Source of the DNA: Suillus spraguei
Lineage: Eukaryota; Basidiomycota; Agaricomycetes; Boletales; Suillaceae
Assembly (NCBI GenBank): GCA_016800925.1
Contig: JABCPU010000260.1
Location: 1-64,000 of the forward strand
Reading direction: 5' to 3'
Length of the DNA stretch: 64,000 bases
Under the pieces are notes generated by a model that worked only from the letters and a program-made list of their open reading frames with translations, searched no databases and had not been told where the DNA came from. This document shows, piece by piece, positions 50,228-62,719 of this stretch; position 1 is the first letter of the stretch, and each line of letters begins with the position of its first letter. Both the position numbers and the translations under genes were made by a program.

Positions 50228-53200
50228 TCAATTCTCAATCTGATCTCTAAGTCCTCTCAGCACTTCTGTATACACCACATTGGTCGTCTTTGACCCTTCT
50301 TCATGCTCTGGAAAGATAGCACACACACTCTCTGGGTGAGTGCACCTGGACAATGCCACATACAGCTGTCCATGACTGAACACAGGAGTTCTCAAATCCA
50401 GTCCAACCCACTTCACACTTTGACCTTGAGCCTTGTTGATTGTCATAGCAAATGCAAGACGGACAGGAAATTGTCGATGCTTTAGAGGAATTGGGTTGTC
50501 TTCAGTAGTGGCATCCAGAGTCATCCTGGGGATCAGCACTGTGTCCTGATTGTCTTGCTGGGCTTCATCAACTCCATCTTTGAGAATCCGACATTTGAGT
50601 ACATGTGTGGTCCAAGACAGAAGGATCATCCTGGTTCCATTGTAGAGGCCATTGGTGGGATCCAAGTTGCGCAACAGCATCAGAGGAACACCCACTTTGA
50701 GTTCCAATTTGTGCAAAGGGAACCCTGATGGTGTCAGAGTGTGAAGGAACTCATGAGGGATATAGTCATAGTCCCTCTCAGCAACTGAGTCTGCACTGGT
50801 GAACACTGCTTTTTCTCCAGAGAATAATTCAAGAATGTTGGCATTGATTTCATCCACATCAGTGTTCTTTGCAGAGAGGATGGTACGTTCCAGGAAGAAG
50901 GAATCATTCACAGGAGGATGGTCAGGAAGCAGGATAGGAGAGTAGAGGGCATTGATGAGAGACTGGACACTATTGTTGGCACAGCACATATGAATTGGAA
51001 GGACCACTGTTCCATCAGCATGTGTGTTCTTTCCAGCTCCAATCTCCAGAAGCCACTTGGCAAATTCATCAGAGGCAGGGTCTTGACCAAGGCGCATGTT
51101 TGTCTTGAGATGGAAGATCTGAAGCCTTGGCCAGATGCGAGATCTGCAGAAGGTAGCACCCACTATCTGCTCCCTGGATCCATGAGCCACCACTGGTAGA
51201 GTCTGTCTGAAGTCTCCTCCAAAATCAGCATCAACATTGAGAAGGTCGCGCAATGAGCGGTCAAGGCATTCCAGATTGTGACGGTGTAGCATTGGAATTT
51301 CATCACAGATGATAAGGGAGGTGGCCTTCAGAAGCTCATGCACAACATCTCCTTTCTTGATGTTGCAGGAGCTGTCTTCATTGATGGGGATTGGAATCTT
51401 GAATCGCGAATGAGCTGTATGTCCACCTGGCAGGAGGAGAGAAGCAATTCCAGAGGAAGCCACACATAGAACAATCTTGCCTTCAGCACGGAGTTTTGAG
51501 GCAATGAGCTTGCAGAGATATGTCTTGCCACATCCACCTGCACTGTGGACAAAGAATGCATGTCCAGGTGTCTGCTCATTTCTTTGCATGGCATCATTGA
51601 CCACTGCATCAAAGACTGTCCTCTGCTCCTGATTGAGAGAAAGCACTCCTGGATCCACCATCTGCTGGAGCTCCTCCTGGTTATACTGGAGCTGCTCAGC
51701 AATGAGCTGATTTCCCTGCATGACCCCCCATCTTGCTGCCATTTGAGGTATAGGCATCTGAGGAATCACTTGCAAAGACTTTCCATTTTTGTGAAGCTTT
51801 CCATCAATGAGATAGAGACCATAGTCATAGACCTCTTCATTTGTGGGGTTGGGAATGTTGAATGGGGCATGAGACAGGTGATGATGCAGATCATCACAGA
51901 GATTGTCCTTGAATTGGTTCCAAAGATCACTGGGGTCTGTAGGGTTGCAGTGGATGAGGATGATGGCAAAGAGATTGCGCATGCCATGTCCAGTGCTCAT
52001 GTGAGAGGCATCCTGCAAGCATTGGATCCATTCATTGTCATCCTCAAGCAGACCTCTACGTCGACATGCCTCCTTGAAAGTGTCATATAAAACATCATTA
52101 ACTGTTTGAAGGTTCTCATAGGAGGTGGCCCCTTGAATACATTGTGAGTTTGATTGATGAAAATTGACATGAGCATCATACCTTTTACTACAGTTAGAAG
52201 CAATCTCAGGTAGAAGCGCTCTCCAGATCCAGGTGCAGCAGAGTACATCCTTCCAATGGCCATTCCACGTTGTTGTACCTTTCATGCGGTCTTATTCCAT
52301 ACGAATTTTGAGGGGAAGTCCTGGTAGAGGTGGTCATGGGCTCCAGCTGCCACCAAGACATTGTTGGCATTGGCTTTGAACCATCCAGTAAGGCAAGTCT
52401 CCTTGGTTGCTGCATGCTCAAGAACATCCTGGGCATCATCCTCAGGATCATAAAACACCATGTGTTCATTTGGAAGGTGGACTGGCAGACGGTAGACAGA
52501 GGGCCATTCAAGGTGCATTCCAAACTCAAAGATGTGCCATGCAGCCTCAGTGGAGCTGATGTATCTGGAGTCAAGGTAGGTTTTGACCTCATCCACTGGT
52601 CCTGGCATCTCCAAAGTGGCATGGTCATTTCCCTTGTAGATGTACTTGTGGATGTATTTCACAGACTTGATGGAAGCGCAGACTTCAAGATTGATGTGGC
52701 AGTTGAACTCCACCAGGAGTTATGGAGGATGAGGAACAACATCCTTGTTGGTGAAGACAGTGTTATTCTTCTGGACAGTGCGACCATTGTCAGGTCTTGC
52801 ATACTCTGGATAGCCATCCTCCTTCATCAATGTCTGGGCACAGAAAGACTTTGGAAAGTGCTTTTTGCAATGTCCATTCTCCAAGCAACGTTCTGGAGAG
52901 CAGGGGCCATGAAGCATGTATTTCTCCACAGCCTCATAGAGTTGGGGATGGACATTTCTATCAGGGATCTGGGCAGAGATGAAGGAGTCTATCTGTTCCA
53001 CAGTGCGAATCTTGTGGTCTGGATCCAGGAAGATGAGAAGGTGCATGTGAGGCAGACCACACTTTTGATATTCAATGGTGTACACCAATCCTGCAACCTT
53101 GCCATAGTAGCCTTTGCGAACTTTCTTCAGCAGGCCTGCTGCTTTTGATAGAATACGCGAGCCACCAAGTCTGGAGGTCCACAGCAGTTTGACCTACATA

Positions 53201-54790
53201 AGAAAACTTTCAGAATCAAGTCATAATAATGCATCCATATGTCACTTTACCTGGAAGGAGATTCTCAGTAATCTCAGGCCAGCTTCCATTGGCAGTCATT
53301 GTCAGGAAGAGATCAGGTTTCTTGCAGGCACGGCAAATGGCCAAGGAGTTCTGCAGGAGCTGCTGCATATAGCGAGGGCTTCCAGAATGAGAGGAGGGAA
53401 GGATTATAGCACGACCTGTCTCAGCCAAATTGCCTACTCCATCATTGAGAATATTGTCTGTGAGGCCTTGGTAGCAGTCAGCCCTGATCTTCTTCTGGTT
53501 GTTTCTTATCCAGTTGAGTCTGCTCTGCTCAATGGATGCCAAGCATCAACAACATACTGCTGGAACAGCCTTCCACCATGAAAGATGTTGTTGTGGTCAA
53601 TGCGAGCTGGACGGGGATGAAGACGAAAGGCATAATACAGCAGCTGAGTCACTTTTTTGGCATGTGCATGTCCACCCTGAGGAATGATCATATCAATGTA
53701 GAGGTCCCAGCCATCCTCTCCATTGGGAAAGAGAAGGACATAATGGAGACAGGCATATGCATGGTTGAGTTGACTGATGCGCCTAAGTCGACCATTTTGA
53801 TAATATAAAATGATGTCGCGTTCATGAGACACCTCCTCAGATCCATCTCCAGGAAGAGCTGCAGCAATTTCATTGGCAGTGGGAAGGTTGTATCTTCGAC
53901 CATCTGTGCCTGGCAGGAAGTGAATACGCACAGAAACATCTGTCTGCTCCTCTGGAGGCTTCTCTTGCATGATTTGATAGGCTTGCTTGTAGACAGCAGC
54001 ATAGGGGTGTTTTCGACGCAACATGTCATGCAGATCTCTGAGAATCTGAGATCAAGACCTTCATTTCCAGGATGGGTGCGGATGTTGGTGGCTTCTTCAG
54101 AGTCATATATATAAAGTTGTGCATATGAAGGCTGGACACCCTCTGGAGGTAGAAGACTGCCCATGAGGTGATGGAGAGAGCCATGGATACGAAAAGCATT
54201 TGGGCCAGATCTTTGAACAGCACGATCTCAATGTTGACACCAACAGAGGTAAATGCAAGAGCACTGTTGTATTGGCGAATTTTTGACACAAATGTCCTGT
54301 CTCTATATGCCTGCTCCAGCTCAGGTGGCCATGCTGGAAATGGGGGAAGGCTGACTTGGCCCTGCAAGCAGCACATACCAAAGCGAGGGTTTTGCAAAGA
54401 GGAGTTGGAGAGTCTTTCACATGCAAAGTGAAGTGCATGACATTTGGGACACTCCACATCAAGGGGACCAAGAGTATGACAGTTGGCTGGTTCTGTATAT
54501 GGTTGAGCTCCATCAGGAATAGGAATGACCTGATTGATATGCTGGTTGTCCTCTTCATGCTCCTGGTGTTGTTCCTGCTGTTGAATTCTCCTTCTCTCTT
54601 CATCATCTGCATGTTGCTCTTGAGATATTGGGTCATTATATTCACATAGTGCCTCCTCAAGACGCTCCTGCTCCTCATGAACTCTCTGCTGTGCACGGTT
54701 GTGGCGGGCCTCCTCCTGTTGGCCTGCTTGTAGAACACCCTGAGCTTGTCTATTTTGCTGCTGCTGCAAGTAAGCATCTGCTCCCTGGGC
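50228..54790 (-). pseudogene. Helitron Rep-helicase protein, decayed
   Basis: The transposase of a rolling-circle transposon. The N-terminal zone has the Helitron-type CPKCHALHFACERLS (about 54400-54460). The Rep part has LFLTMTANGSWPEI, the HUH motif GLPHMHLLIFL (about 53030) and the two-tyrosine motif KYIHKYIYKG (about 52640). The PIF1-type helicase is a single 685-codon open stretch ending at 50228, with Walker A GGCGKTYL, Walker B IICDEIPM and the late motif INKAQGQSVKWVGLDLR. Introns are recognisable near 53163-53247 and 52140-52190. Lesions: stop TAA for a tyrosine codon near 52720, stop TGA near 52283, and single-base losses near 53540, 53177, 53138, about 54040 and about 54230. So the Rep half is dead, while the helicase half remains open. 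Not a host telomere PIF1. Confidence 0.88.
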
Positions 54791-55217
54791 TTGCTATAAT
54801 TCACTCAGCTTCCTGCTGGAATTGCTCTGAATCTGCTGTGTTGTGTGGCCTCCTGTGCTTGTCTATTAAGCAACTCATCTCTAATCTGTTCCTGCTGTAA
54901 ATCATGCTGAAACTGAACATTGAATTGTTGATAATCAGGTTGAGGTGGTGCAGGCCAAAGGTGGTGCAGGATGGTGTGCAAAGTATTGTTGGGGATTGTT
55001 GAAATTGTGAGGACCAACTGCACCCTCATAGTGAATAGGACCATGCATGTGTTCACCATAGTTCTGTCTATTCATCTGTTCAGCTTCCTCTTCCTGCTGC
55101 CGTTCATGGCGATAATCCTGAGCATGTCTAGCAATTATTTCAGCTAGCTGCTGCTGCTGTATATTATGTCCCTGTGCAGCTTGTTGCTGCAGCAACTGAA
55201 AGGCTGCTAAGTTATTC

Positions 55218-55375
55218 TGAGCAGGAGCAGGGGCAGGAGCAGGAGCAGGCGGAGCAGGGCAGGAGCAGGAGGGAGCAGGAGCAGGGCAGGGGCAGGAGGC
55301 AGGGGCAGGGGCAGGGGGGGCAGGGGCAGGGGCAGGGGCAGGGGCAGGGGCAGGGGCAGGGGCAGGAGGTGCAGG
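55218..55375. repeat. GC-rich minisatellite, unit GGGGCA and GGAGCA
   Basis: About 26 units of a hexamer, the right half (55305-55368) nearly pure GGGGCA. On the minus strand it encodes alternating proline and alanine. G-rich on the plus strand, so it could form quadruplex structures. Length is likely variable between strains. Confidence 0.9.
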
Positions 55376-55506
55376 TTGTTGTTGAGGATTATTACGCCTT
55401 CGCCTAGCAGCACGGCATGCTTCATGACTATTTACGTGGCTGCAGCAACATTTGCCATACAACGTTCATACTCATTCTGAAGTGCAGCAGGTGGAGGAAT
55501 ATAACA

Positions 55507-55620
55507 AAGGGAGGTCCTAAGGCTGGAGCAGGAAAAGGTTGACTAAAGGGAGGTCCTAAGGCTGGAGCAGCAACAGGTTGACCAAAGGGAGGCCCTAAGG
55601 CTGGAGCAGGAACAGGTGGC
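55507..55620. repeat. Three tandem 39-base units
   Basis: GGAGGTCCTAAGGCTGGAGC recurs three times (about 55510, 55549 and 55588) with unit length 39, so each unit encodes 13 residues on the minus strand. Units differ at a few positions. Part of the Helitron N-terminal extension. Confidence 0.85.
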
Positions 55621-55766
55621 CTAGGTAGTGGTGGTTGGTGTTGTAGACGCCACCTGTGTTGAGCCTCATGATGCTCGATAACATGACGTGGCATATTAGG
55701 AAACCTTTGCATGGAATAGGACCATGGTTCAAATTTCCCAAGATCTGAGGAATATTCTATGAACAC

Positions 55767-56701
55767 ATCAGAACATGTCTTATGAAAATTATAAAATTAA
55801 TTCCTACCATTTGAGCAGCATTTTCTAAAGGCTGAGCTATAGGAGCAGGATGGCGACGTGCAGGAGGGGAGCCAATATTTGCTGATTTCTCTCAGCCTGA
55901 TGTGCAGCAGCCTGTGCTGCTGAGGAGATGTAGGAGGAGTGGAGGGATTCCTATCAAGAATAAATATCAGTCAAAATAAATATATATGATGATAATGACA
56001 TACATTGGTGAAGATATTCAAAACAAAAGGAGAAGAAAGCTAAACTTCCAACAGTCATAGTTCCACTGTGTCAAAGATAAGCCATCATAATATATATATA
56101 TAGCAAAATATCACATACCAAAGATCCAAACAAATATCACTGAGAGTGACTGAAGAAGTACCAGCAGTTTCCAGGATGAGCTAATACCCTGGAAGTTCGA
56201 CATATGACAGTGCTAAGAACAGCTGAAAGCTGTCTGAGAAATTATCCCGAAGGATAGGATGACAACTGTAAGAAGGCTGCAAGCAGACAACTTAGCACAG
56301 AAAAGTGCCCCGCCAATCCAAAATCTCTACACTGTAGTATACCCAGAGGTCCAGAAACAACCAGTGAACACCTGCAAGAACAGATAGCCAGGGAAGTAGG
56401 ACTTGGTTACACATTTGTCTTGAATCAACAGGAGTTCGCGAGTCCAGATGGAATACAGGGCAAGTAACAAACAACAACCACACTCACTATGCTTTGAACT
56501 CCAAGATAAGGCCAGTCCAGGTCCAGGGGGGTCCAAAGGGTCCAAAAACACGTCAAAAAGCGAAAAAGCCTGATATCTGATTACATAATCATTAATTTTT
56601 ATCATAGTTTCAATATGTACACTATATAGGCTTACAGGAATCAAGAACAGTGAAAGATATATCTACCAAAGTAAAGCAGAAAAACAAACAGAAGTTGAGT
56701 A
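55767..56701. other. Region between the Helitron coding part and the copia LTR
   Basis: AT-rich with scattered short open frames and no protein I recognise. The Helitron 5' end (expected to begin TC on the minus strand) should lie here but cannot be pinned down from the sequence alone. Confidence 0.4.
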
Positions 56702-57125
56702 TGTTGAGAAAGTATTATTTTCTCAAGATGTGGCAGAGGGAGCAGTGGTGGGGGAAAAGAGGAAACAAAGATTGGAGCGTGAGGGTATATCTAGGAACTA
56801 CAACGCACCAGCTGCGCAGTCATGTGACCAAATCACGCAATCACACAATGGAGAACAGTGTATGGGAGAACAGTGTATTGAATCAGCACTCCAAAAAACC
56901 ACACAATATTTCCAAATAAAGGTTTAGCCGAGCTAAGCGTTCCCATGTGGCCTTTAGCGAAAGCCATGTGAGCTAGTGAGGACTCTCCCACCTTTCCCCC
57001 CTTACTTTATAGATGGAACATACTGAGGAGAGAGGATGGTACAAGATGATCTATATAATGGTTGGTTTGTATTCCAACCATTCAACTCCACTTATTACAT
57101 CAGTGTGCATGACACTAACACTCCT
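56702..57125 (-). mobile_element. Ty1/copia-type LTR, minus orientation
   Basis: Read on the minus strand, TGTTAGTGTCATGCAC begins at about 57120, directly after a purine tract (TTGAGGAGGAG) that looks like a polypurine tract. A TATA-like ATATAG follows near 57055. The other end may be CTCAACA at about 56702, giving about 420 bases with TG..CA ends. The short frame just before it (minus strand, ending HIEEEC-stop at about 57115) has the C-terminal signature of copia polyproteins. The remaining polyprotein is not recognisable in 57130-57400, so this is a 3' LTR fragment. Confidence 0.5.
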
Positions 57126-57399
57126 CCTCAATGTGATAAGCATTACACCCTTGGCAGCACTTTGAAGATGTTCTCACAGTATGTGAGACCCTATTTTTAT
57201 GTTGCGGGTAAAAGGTCTCAGAGACCACTTCATCAGGATGTCTCTCCCTAGTTTCATAGGGATGTCTGAGTCTCCCTCCATAGTTTACATGTGGATCCTC
57301 TTGCAAAGGATGAGTCCATCTAGGGTACTGCATGGGTATGGGTAACCTGCACAGGTCATGGGTATTGTTAAGACCATACTCAAGGGGTGAAAGATCTGA

Positions 57400-58388
57400 A
57401 GGGCTTTGGCCTCAGTTCGTGCACTGTGCCCCTTGTCTGAGTAATGCCCCTTATTTCAGAGAGGAGATATATGTCTGAAGATCCAGAAGGAGTTGTGTGG
57501 CGGATCCGGACATCCGAAGGTATCGGATATGGTACGTCCGAAGGTTATCCGGAGCATAGGGATGGAAAGAGGATTAAGGCTAGCTTCGGAACAGATTCCT
57601 AACTAGAAACTGACAGAGGTAGACTATCCGAAGATAGAGTCGGAGATATAGACTAAAGGAATCAATCCTAAGTCTCGGAAGATGACTTAGAGCGGAGAGT
57701 GTCTCAAGTCCGGAGGAAACAGAATGAGCAGAATCTAAGATGATATTCGAACTAAGGTTCTACGGAGATCTACAAGTGGTTTATATATGGTAAGTATCTA
57801 AGACAGATAATCAACAAGTCCGGGACCAAGGGCTATGTACGAAGTGTAATGGAAGTCTATTAGTTAATGCGCAGTGGATCAGTAAGCATGAATCGGAAAT
57901 AAAACACAGGTAATGGATCAGTGACACAGGATAAAACTATACACAGCCGGAGTACTGGAAACAGGATAAGTGATGAAAGGAGATAGATGCAGATATACAC
58001 AAGGGAGATAGAGTGCAAGAAGTGAGCACATTTGGATGAGCGATCCGGACAGGATCTGTGGACTGGATGGAAATAGAATCGATCGGATCTGATCGGATAT
58101 GGTCGGATCTGAGATCAGAAGTATGGTATATGACAGGTATGGGTATTGCTGGGGTATGGGTATGGGTCTGAGTTCATGGTACCCATACCCATACCCATAC
58201 CCCTGCCACAGGCATCAATAAAAATAGGTACTATCTGAATAAATTTCAACTACCTAAACAAATCAAAAACTGTCAAACTCTAAAGACAAATATAAACATA
58301 CTACATGACACTCACAAACCTTCATCACCTACTAGTACTGTCCATCATGCAGCTCACCTTTGCAGCCACAGCCAAATGAGTTATCAAA
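57400..58388. other. Repeat-rich sequence between copia and hAT remains
   Basis: No gene. TCCGAAG and TCGGAT occur again and again between 57490 and 58120 (for instance GATCGGATCTGATCGGATATGGTCGGATCT), as in subterminal binding-site regions of transposons. The CCCATA palindrome at 58151-58203 is listed separately. Confidence 0.45.
58151..58203. repeat. Long hairpin of GGGTAT / ATACCC units
   Basis: GGGGTATGGGTATGGGT (58151-58167) is exactly complementary in reverse to 58187-58203, separated by 19 bases. The outer end, read from either side, resembles CAGGGGTATGGGT, which is similar to the ends of hAT elements. It lies 190 bases upstream of the hAT coding remains. Confidence 0.8.
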
Positions 58389-61300
58389 ATGACCAGGAAA
58401 GCCAAAGCTGCCCTAGAAGAAAAGACTATCAGAACTTTGTCAAAGAAGCAGCAAGGTGATGGCAGTGGAGATAGTGCGAATACACACCTGAAGAAGGCAA
58501 AAAAAAACCCTGCTGCCTGGTAACACTCCCACTGACAGTGCAGGATCTACCGACAAAGACGAGCCAGTTGACAAAGATAGGCCTGTCATAGTTTCATTGA
58601 CAGCATCATTGTCTCCATGTCCAGAGTCAGTTTTGAGTTGGTGTGCTGTTGTGTGTACTGAGGAGGAAGAGAATGCATTGTATGAGGACAACAAGACCAT
58701 TGACCCAGTATCAGAACTGATGATGATGCTGAGATGGCAGAAGACAAGATCTGTATGTGGAATAACCTTGATATGAAAATTGTATTAATTGAGTACAAAA
58801 CAGAACACCTAATGAAAGATTGGAACTCACCAGTCTACGCATTTTTTAATCCGATGCCACATATTATTGAAATTGATGGCTGCTGCGCTCATGATTTCAA
58901 GTGCCAAGCCAAAGGTGCAAGACCAAAGTGCAACAGTACCTTGATAAAGGTGATGCCGCTTGACTGGTAACATGCGGAAGCATGTGCATTCGTGCTGGGG
59001 CAATGAAGTGTTGAAAGCTGCTGATCAGGCTAAGGATGCCAATGAGGTCCGCCAAAAGATTGTTGGTAGTTTCCTGCAAAACAGATCAATCACTGCGTCA
59101 TTTGAATGCAATGGCAAAGGGAAAGTTATGTACTTGCACTGTCAACATACATGTACAGAAATGAGGTATGAACAAAGTCTCATCAGAGTCTTGGGAATCT
59201 GAAAAAGCATCTGCCTTCAGGGCCGAAGTTGTGCGCTGGGTGTCTGAGAGCCTGCATCCATTTGACGTTGTCAAGGACCATGTGTTTCAGTCACTGATGA
59301 AGATGGGGAGGCCTGAATATCACATACCTTCTCCATCTACTGTTTCATATGATATGCAGCATGTCTTTGTGTGAACTCGACAGCGTATTGCTAAAATGCT
59401 ACAGGTAAGTGATTTTCATTAATTTAAAGACAGATAATGAAGACATACCAGGAATATGACAGCAAAATAAAATTCACCACCAATGGTTGGTCATTGCCCA
59501 ACCATCATGCATTGGTCACATTTTTGGTCCATTTTGAGCATGAGGGGGAGCCACTAAGCATACCATTAGATGTGGTTGAAGTTGGAAAGGTAAATACTTA
59601 CCTATCTAGTAGGCATGTGTGAGCTAAGAAGTTTGTAGTCTCACACTGGCGAAGAGCTTGCAGAGATGTTTGCAAAGATGCTAGAAGGATTCAGCATATC
59701 AGAAAAGGTATGGTTAACAAAAACAAAACACACTTACATGCAAGTAAATCCATGGTGCACAGATCCTGAGCATTACTTGTGATAATGCATCCAACAATGA
59801 TGCAATGATTTGCGAATTGAGTGGTAAAGTGCTGGAGTTTGGTGGAGCAGCAATGCACACAAGGTGCTTCCTCCACACAGTAAACCTGGTAGTGAAATCA
59901 TTGATCCAAGAGTTTGATATGAAGAAACAAGGAGCTGACCAGGTGGATAGTACTGACATGGAGCTGGAAGAACTCAATGCAGAGGTGGAAGAGGATCCAG
60001 GGATGATGGATGAGGTAGATAATGATGTCATATGATGAGGTTGAGTTGTTGGATGAGGGTGAGCAGGTCAAGCTGAACAAAGAGATTTGACCAGTCAAGT
60101 TAGCGCTTATCAAGGTAAGTGCATACAACAAAAGAAAACTCACCATTGAATTCAACTTATTCCCCAGGTGTGCAAGCTCGCATACAAGATCATACACTCG
60201 ACTACTATCATCCTTCCTGCATGGCATGGTATCCTGAGGGACTTGTTGGAACCCTAAACCCTCATGCCACACAATGGAATTTGACATTCAATATGTTGGA
60301 CTGTATGCTGGAGCATTGTGGGGCCGTGAATGCTGTTACACAATGGCGGGACTTAGGTTTACGGAAGTATGAGTGGGTGATACTAGGACAATTGCAGAAT
60401 ATACTTAAGGTGTGTGCTCATTTTCCAATATCACACATGCTTATGCTACATTATTTGCTCTTATTAGATTCTGAAGGACACCACACTTTACTTCTTATGC
60501 GCAACACCTAACCTTGCAACAGTGATCCCAGCAATGGATCACGTTGACAAGATGCTCACCTCCTATTTGCACAACAAGAAATATCTGCTCTCGATTCATT
60601 TGGCAGTTTGGCTCGCAAAAAAGACACTCAACTGGTACTACCAGCTCACAGACAGGTCTCACACATATCAAATCTCAATGGGTAAGTTCTATTCAATTTT
60701 TTTTCTATTTCTACTGACAGTTAATATTACTATACTAGTGTTACATCCCAAACATAAGCTATCATACTTCAAGGCAGCACAATGGGAAGACAACTGGATG
60801 AAACTGCGGAGCAACTTTGTGCAAAGAATTCAAATGTTCGTACTTGTCACTTGATGACAACTCTGATTTTGGGCATGAGGAGGACATCTTGGAGTCAAAT
60901 GGTGATATATTGATGGTGTGTTCTACTTACTTTTTACTTAGTGTTTGTACTGACTCAATCTTAGAGCGACAACATTTTTGATAATCTCCCAGTGCTTGCA
61001 GCTCCCAAACCTACTAACTCAGCCTCTGAACTCAACTGTTACCTTAGTACAAATGTGGAACATGTCACCAACCCTATCGCTTGGTGGTGTGAGTGTTGCA
61101 AATCATTCCCCCACCTGTCTTGCATGGCCATTGACTATCTAACTATCCCTGGTATGTGGCATTATTATTTTTAACACCTTGTAAGCTTACATTGCCTATA
61201 GCAACTTCTGTAGATGTTGAATGTCTCTTCAGTTGTGGGTGTCTTGTCCTTTCACATGTCAGAAATTGTTTATCAGCGCAGTCAACATGTGTGCTGCTTT

Positions 61301-61424
61301 GTGTTGGCTTATAGAGTGAGTTGAACCCGGTCAAATCTGAGGATATCAACTGCACCTCTAAGCTCCCAGATGTCATTGGTGAAGAGGAAGCAATTGAGGA
61401 GGGTTGGGACAGAATCCAGGTAGA
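58389..61424 (+). pseudogene. hAT-family transposase, decayed
   Basis: Collinear blocks of a hAT transposase: start MTRKAKAALEEKTIRTLSKK, WNSPVYAFFNPMPHI, a BED-finger-like HDFKCQAKGARPKC with GNMRKHVHSCW, then VVRWVSESLHPFDVVKDHVF and EYHIPSPSTVS. The DDE-type region follows: YDSKIKFTTNGWSLPNHHA, CDNASNNDAMICELSGK and HTRCFLHTVNLVVKSLIQEF. Then come IPAMDHVDKMLTSYLHNK, VLHPKHKLSYFKAAQWEDNW and the C-terminal dimerisation block NPIAWWC ... FPHLSCMAIDYLTIP, ATSVDVECLFSCG-like sequence and LNPVKSEDINCTSKLPDV. Introns with GTAAGTG and AG ends recur (for example 59405-59440). Many frame changes and stops, and one lost start block, mean it cannot work. Confidence 0.85.
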
Positions 61425-61472
61425 ATAGTATTACATTTGTTATTAGTATCCTAGTAGTAATTCATTACAATG

Positions 61473-61947
61473 TGTCACGAATTCCAAATACAAATCATTA
61501 CTCTTTCCTCAATTTCCCTAAAGCATCTAAACCCAACGCTAAGACAAACACAAACTCCATTGAAATCCCTATAAACGCTTCTATAACCGAACTTCCTGAT
61601 GAGGATGAAGAGATCTTTTATGATGCTATCGGATAAGATAAGATAAGATAGTGTCACATGATCTTAGAACCTTCTAGAATATGATGTCATAACAATGTCA
61701 CAATCATCACATCGTACGATTCTCATTTCTATTTTATGATTGGCTAGTAGTTTCAAACTCAGTTTATATCTCAGTTTCAATATGTGTATATAGTTAGCTA
61801 GTTTCGCTGTAGTAGTTCTCTAGTTCAAACCTCTTGTATCTACACTGTAGCAATCCAAGACGTCCTTGCTCTTCTCTTCCTCTGTGATAACCTTAGTTTG
61901 AGTCCTAGTCTCTGCCCTAGCGTTAATTCATTTTGTGGGTTGTGACA
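61473..61947 (+). mobile_element. 5' LTR of a Ty3/gypsy retrotransposon
   Basis: Begins TGTCAC at 61473 and ends GTGACA at 61947, short inverted ends that fit an LTR of 475 bases. A TATA-like TATATAG (about 61790) and initiator-like sequence are inside. A gag start lies 770 bases downstream. The window ends before the 3' LTR, so the limits rest on the inverted ends alone. The element could continue several kilobases past 64000. Confidence 0.6.
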
Positions 61948-62719
61948 TTAGGTTTGAACTTTAGGGGACTCCGACTCGCATACCGCTGCATACTTTTCTT
62001 TTGGATTCCTCTTCAACGATAGTACCGTTGTAGACAATTCTCAAAAGTCTCTTATCATCTTCTGTACGCGTCTGTAAAGGCACTCGCACTTGCAGTCAGT
62101 ACAAAATGTTTTGTCTTGCCCGACCCTAAAAAAGTCGCGATCTCTCTTCTCCCCTTTGCTCATTTGAGCGCATTTTCTACCAATAGTCTTTTGTAGTTAG
62201 TAGACCTCTACCAGGCCCAGCCTTATATTGCTGCTGCTAGTAGACGGTGGACGAGCAACATTAGGTGTTCGATCCGTGACCTCAGTGCTGGCCCAAGACC
62301 CTGCCTGCTGAGCTCTAGATAGTTTCCTTTTTACGATAGTTTTCTCTTCATACGATAGAAGGTCTAGTCTTCTTCAAAGTATTTAGTGGAATTGCCTCGT
62401 TGTTCAAGATAGACTGGTCGCTTGTAAGCTTGGCTGGAAGAGCACCGTGTCCCTCGAGTTTTTCCCACTTGGAAGATCACAAAAACCTTTACTATAGTTT
62501 TCCTAGTTAGTAAATAGGGAAGCATCTAGTAGGGTTGATTAAAGAACCCTTTAGACCTGAGTACGTGGTAGATCCGATCAGATATCGGGGACCGCTCAGT
62601 TTTCCATTTACGTACTTCTTTTCCCATCTCCTTTTCACCATCTTTCCTATTCGGGTTGACCGTTACGACTAGTCAACCACAGACATCAGTAAATCAGGTT
62701 CCAGAAAACAACTGGTACT
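61948..62719 (+). other. Gypsy leader region between LTR and gag
   Basis: No open frame of note. This should hold the tRNA primer-binding site directly after 61947 (TTAGGTTTGAAC...), although I cannot match it to a tRNA without a database, and the packaging signals. Confidence 0.4.

Larger units (their letters stand above)
54805..55766 (-). pseudogene. Low-complexity N-terminal extension of the Helitron protein
   Basis: Glutamine-rich (QQEQIRDELLNRQAQEATQ), then a proline/alanine run encoded by the GGGGCA minisatellite, then thirteen-residue repeats of the form PAPALGPPFGQPV. Open frames overlap in this order on the minus strand, but an in-frame stop at about 54805 separates them from the Rep part. 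The segment probably belonged to the transposon protein; no start codon can be defended. Confidence 0.5.

Noticed and set aside
50228..52285. Host PIF1 helicase gene
   Set aside because: Upstream in the same orientation are the Helitron HUH and two-tyrosine motifs and the Helitron N-terminal CPKC block, so it is part of a transposon protein.
58141..58210. Telomere-like repeat
   Set aside because: The GGGTAT units differ from fungal TTAGGG and form an inverted pair, which fits transposon ends better.
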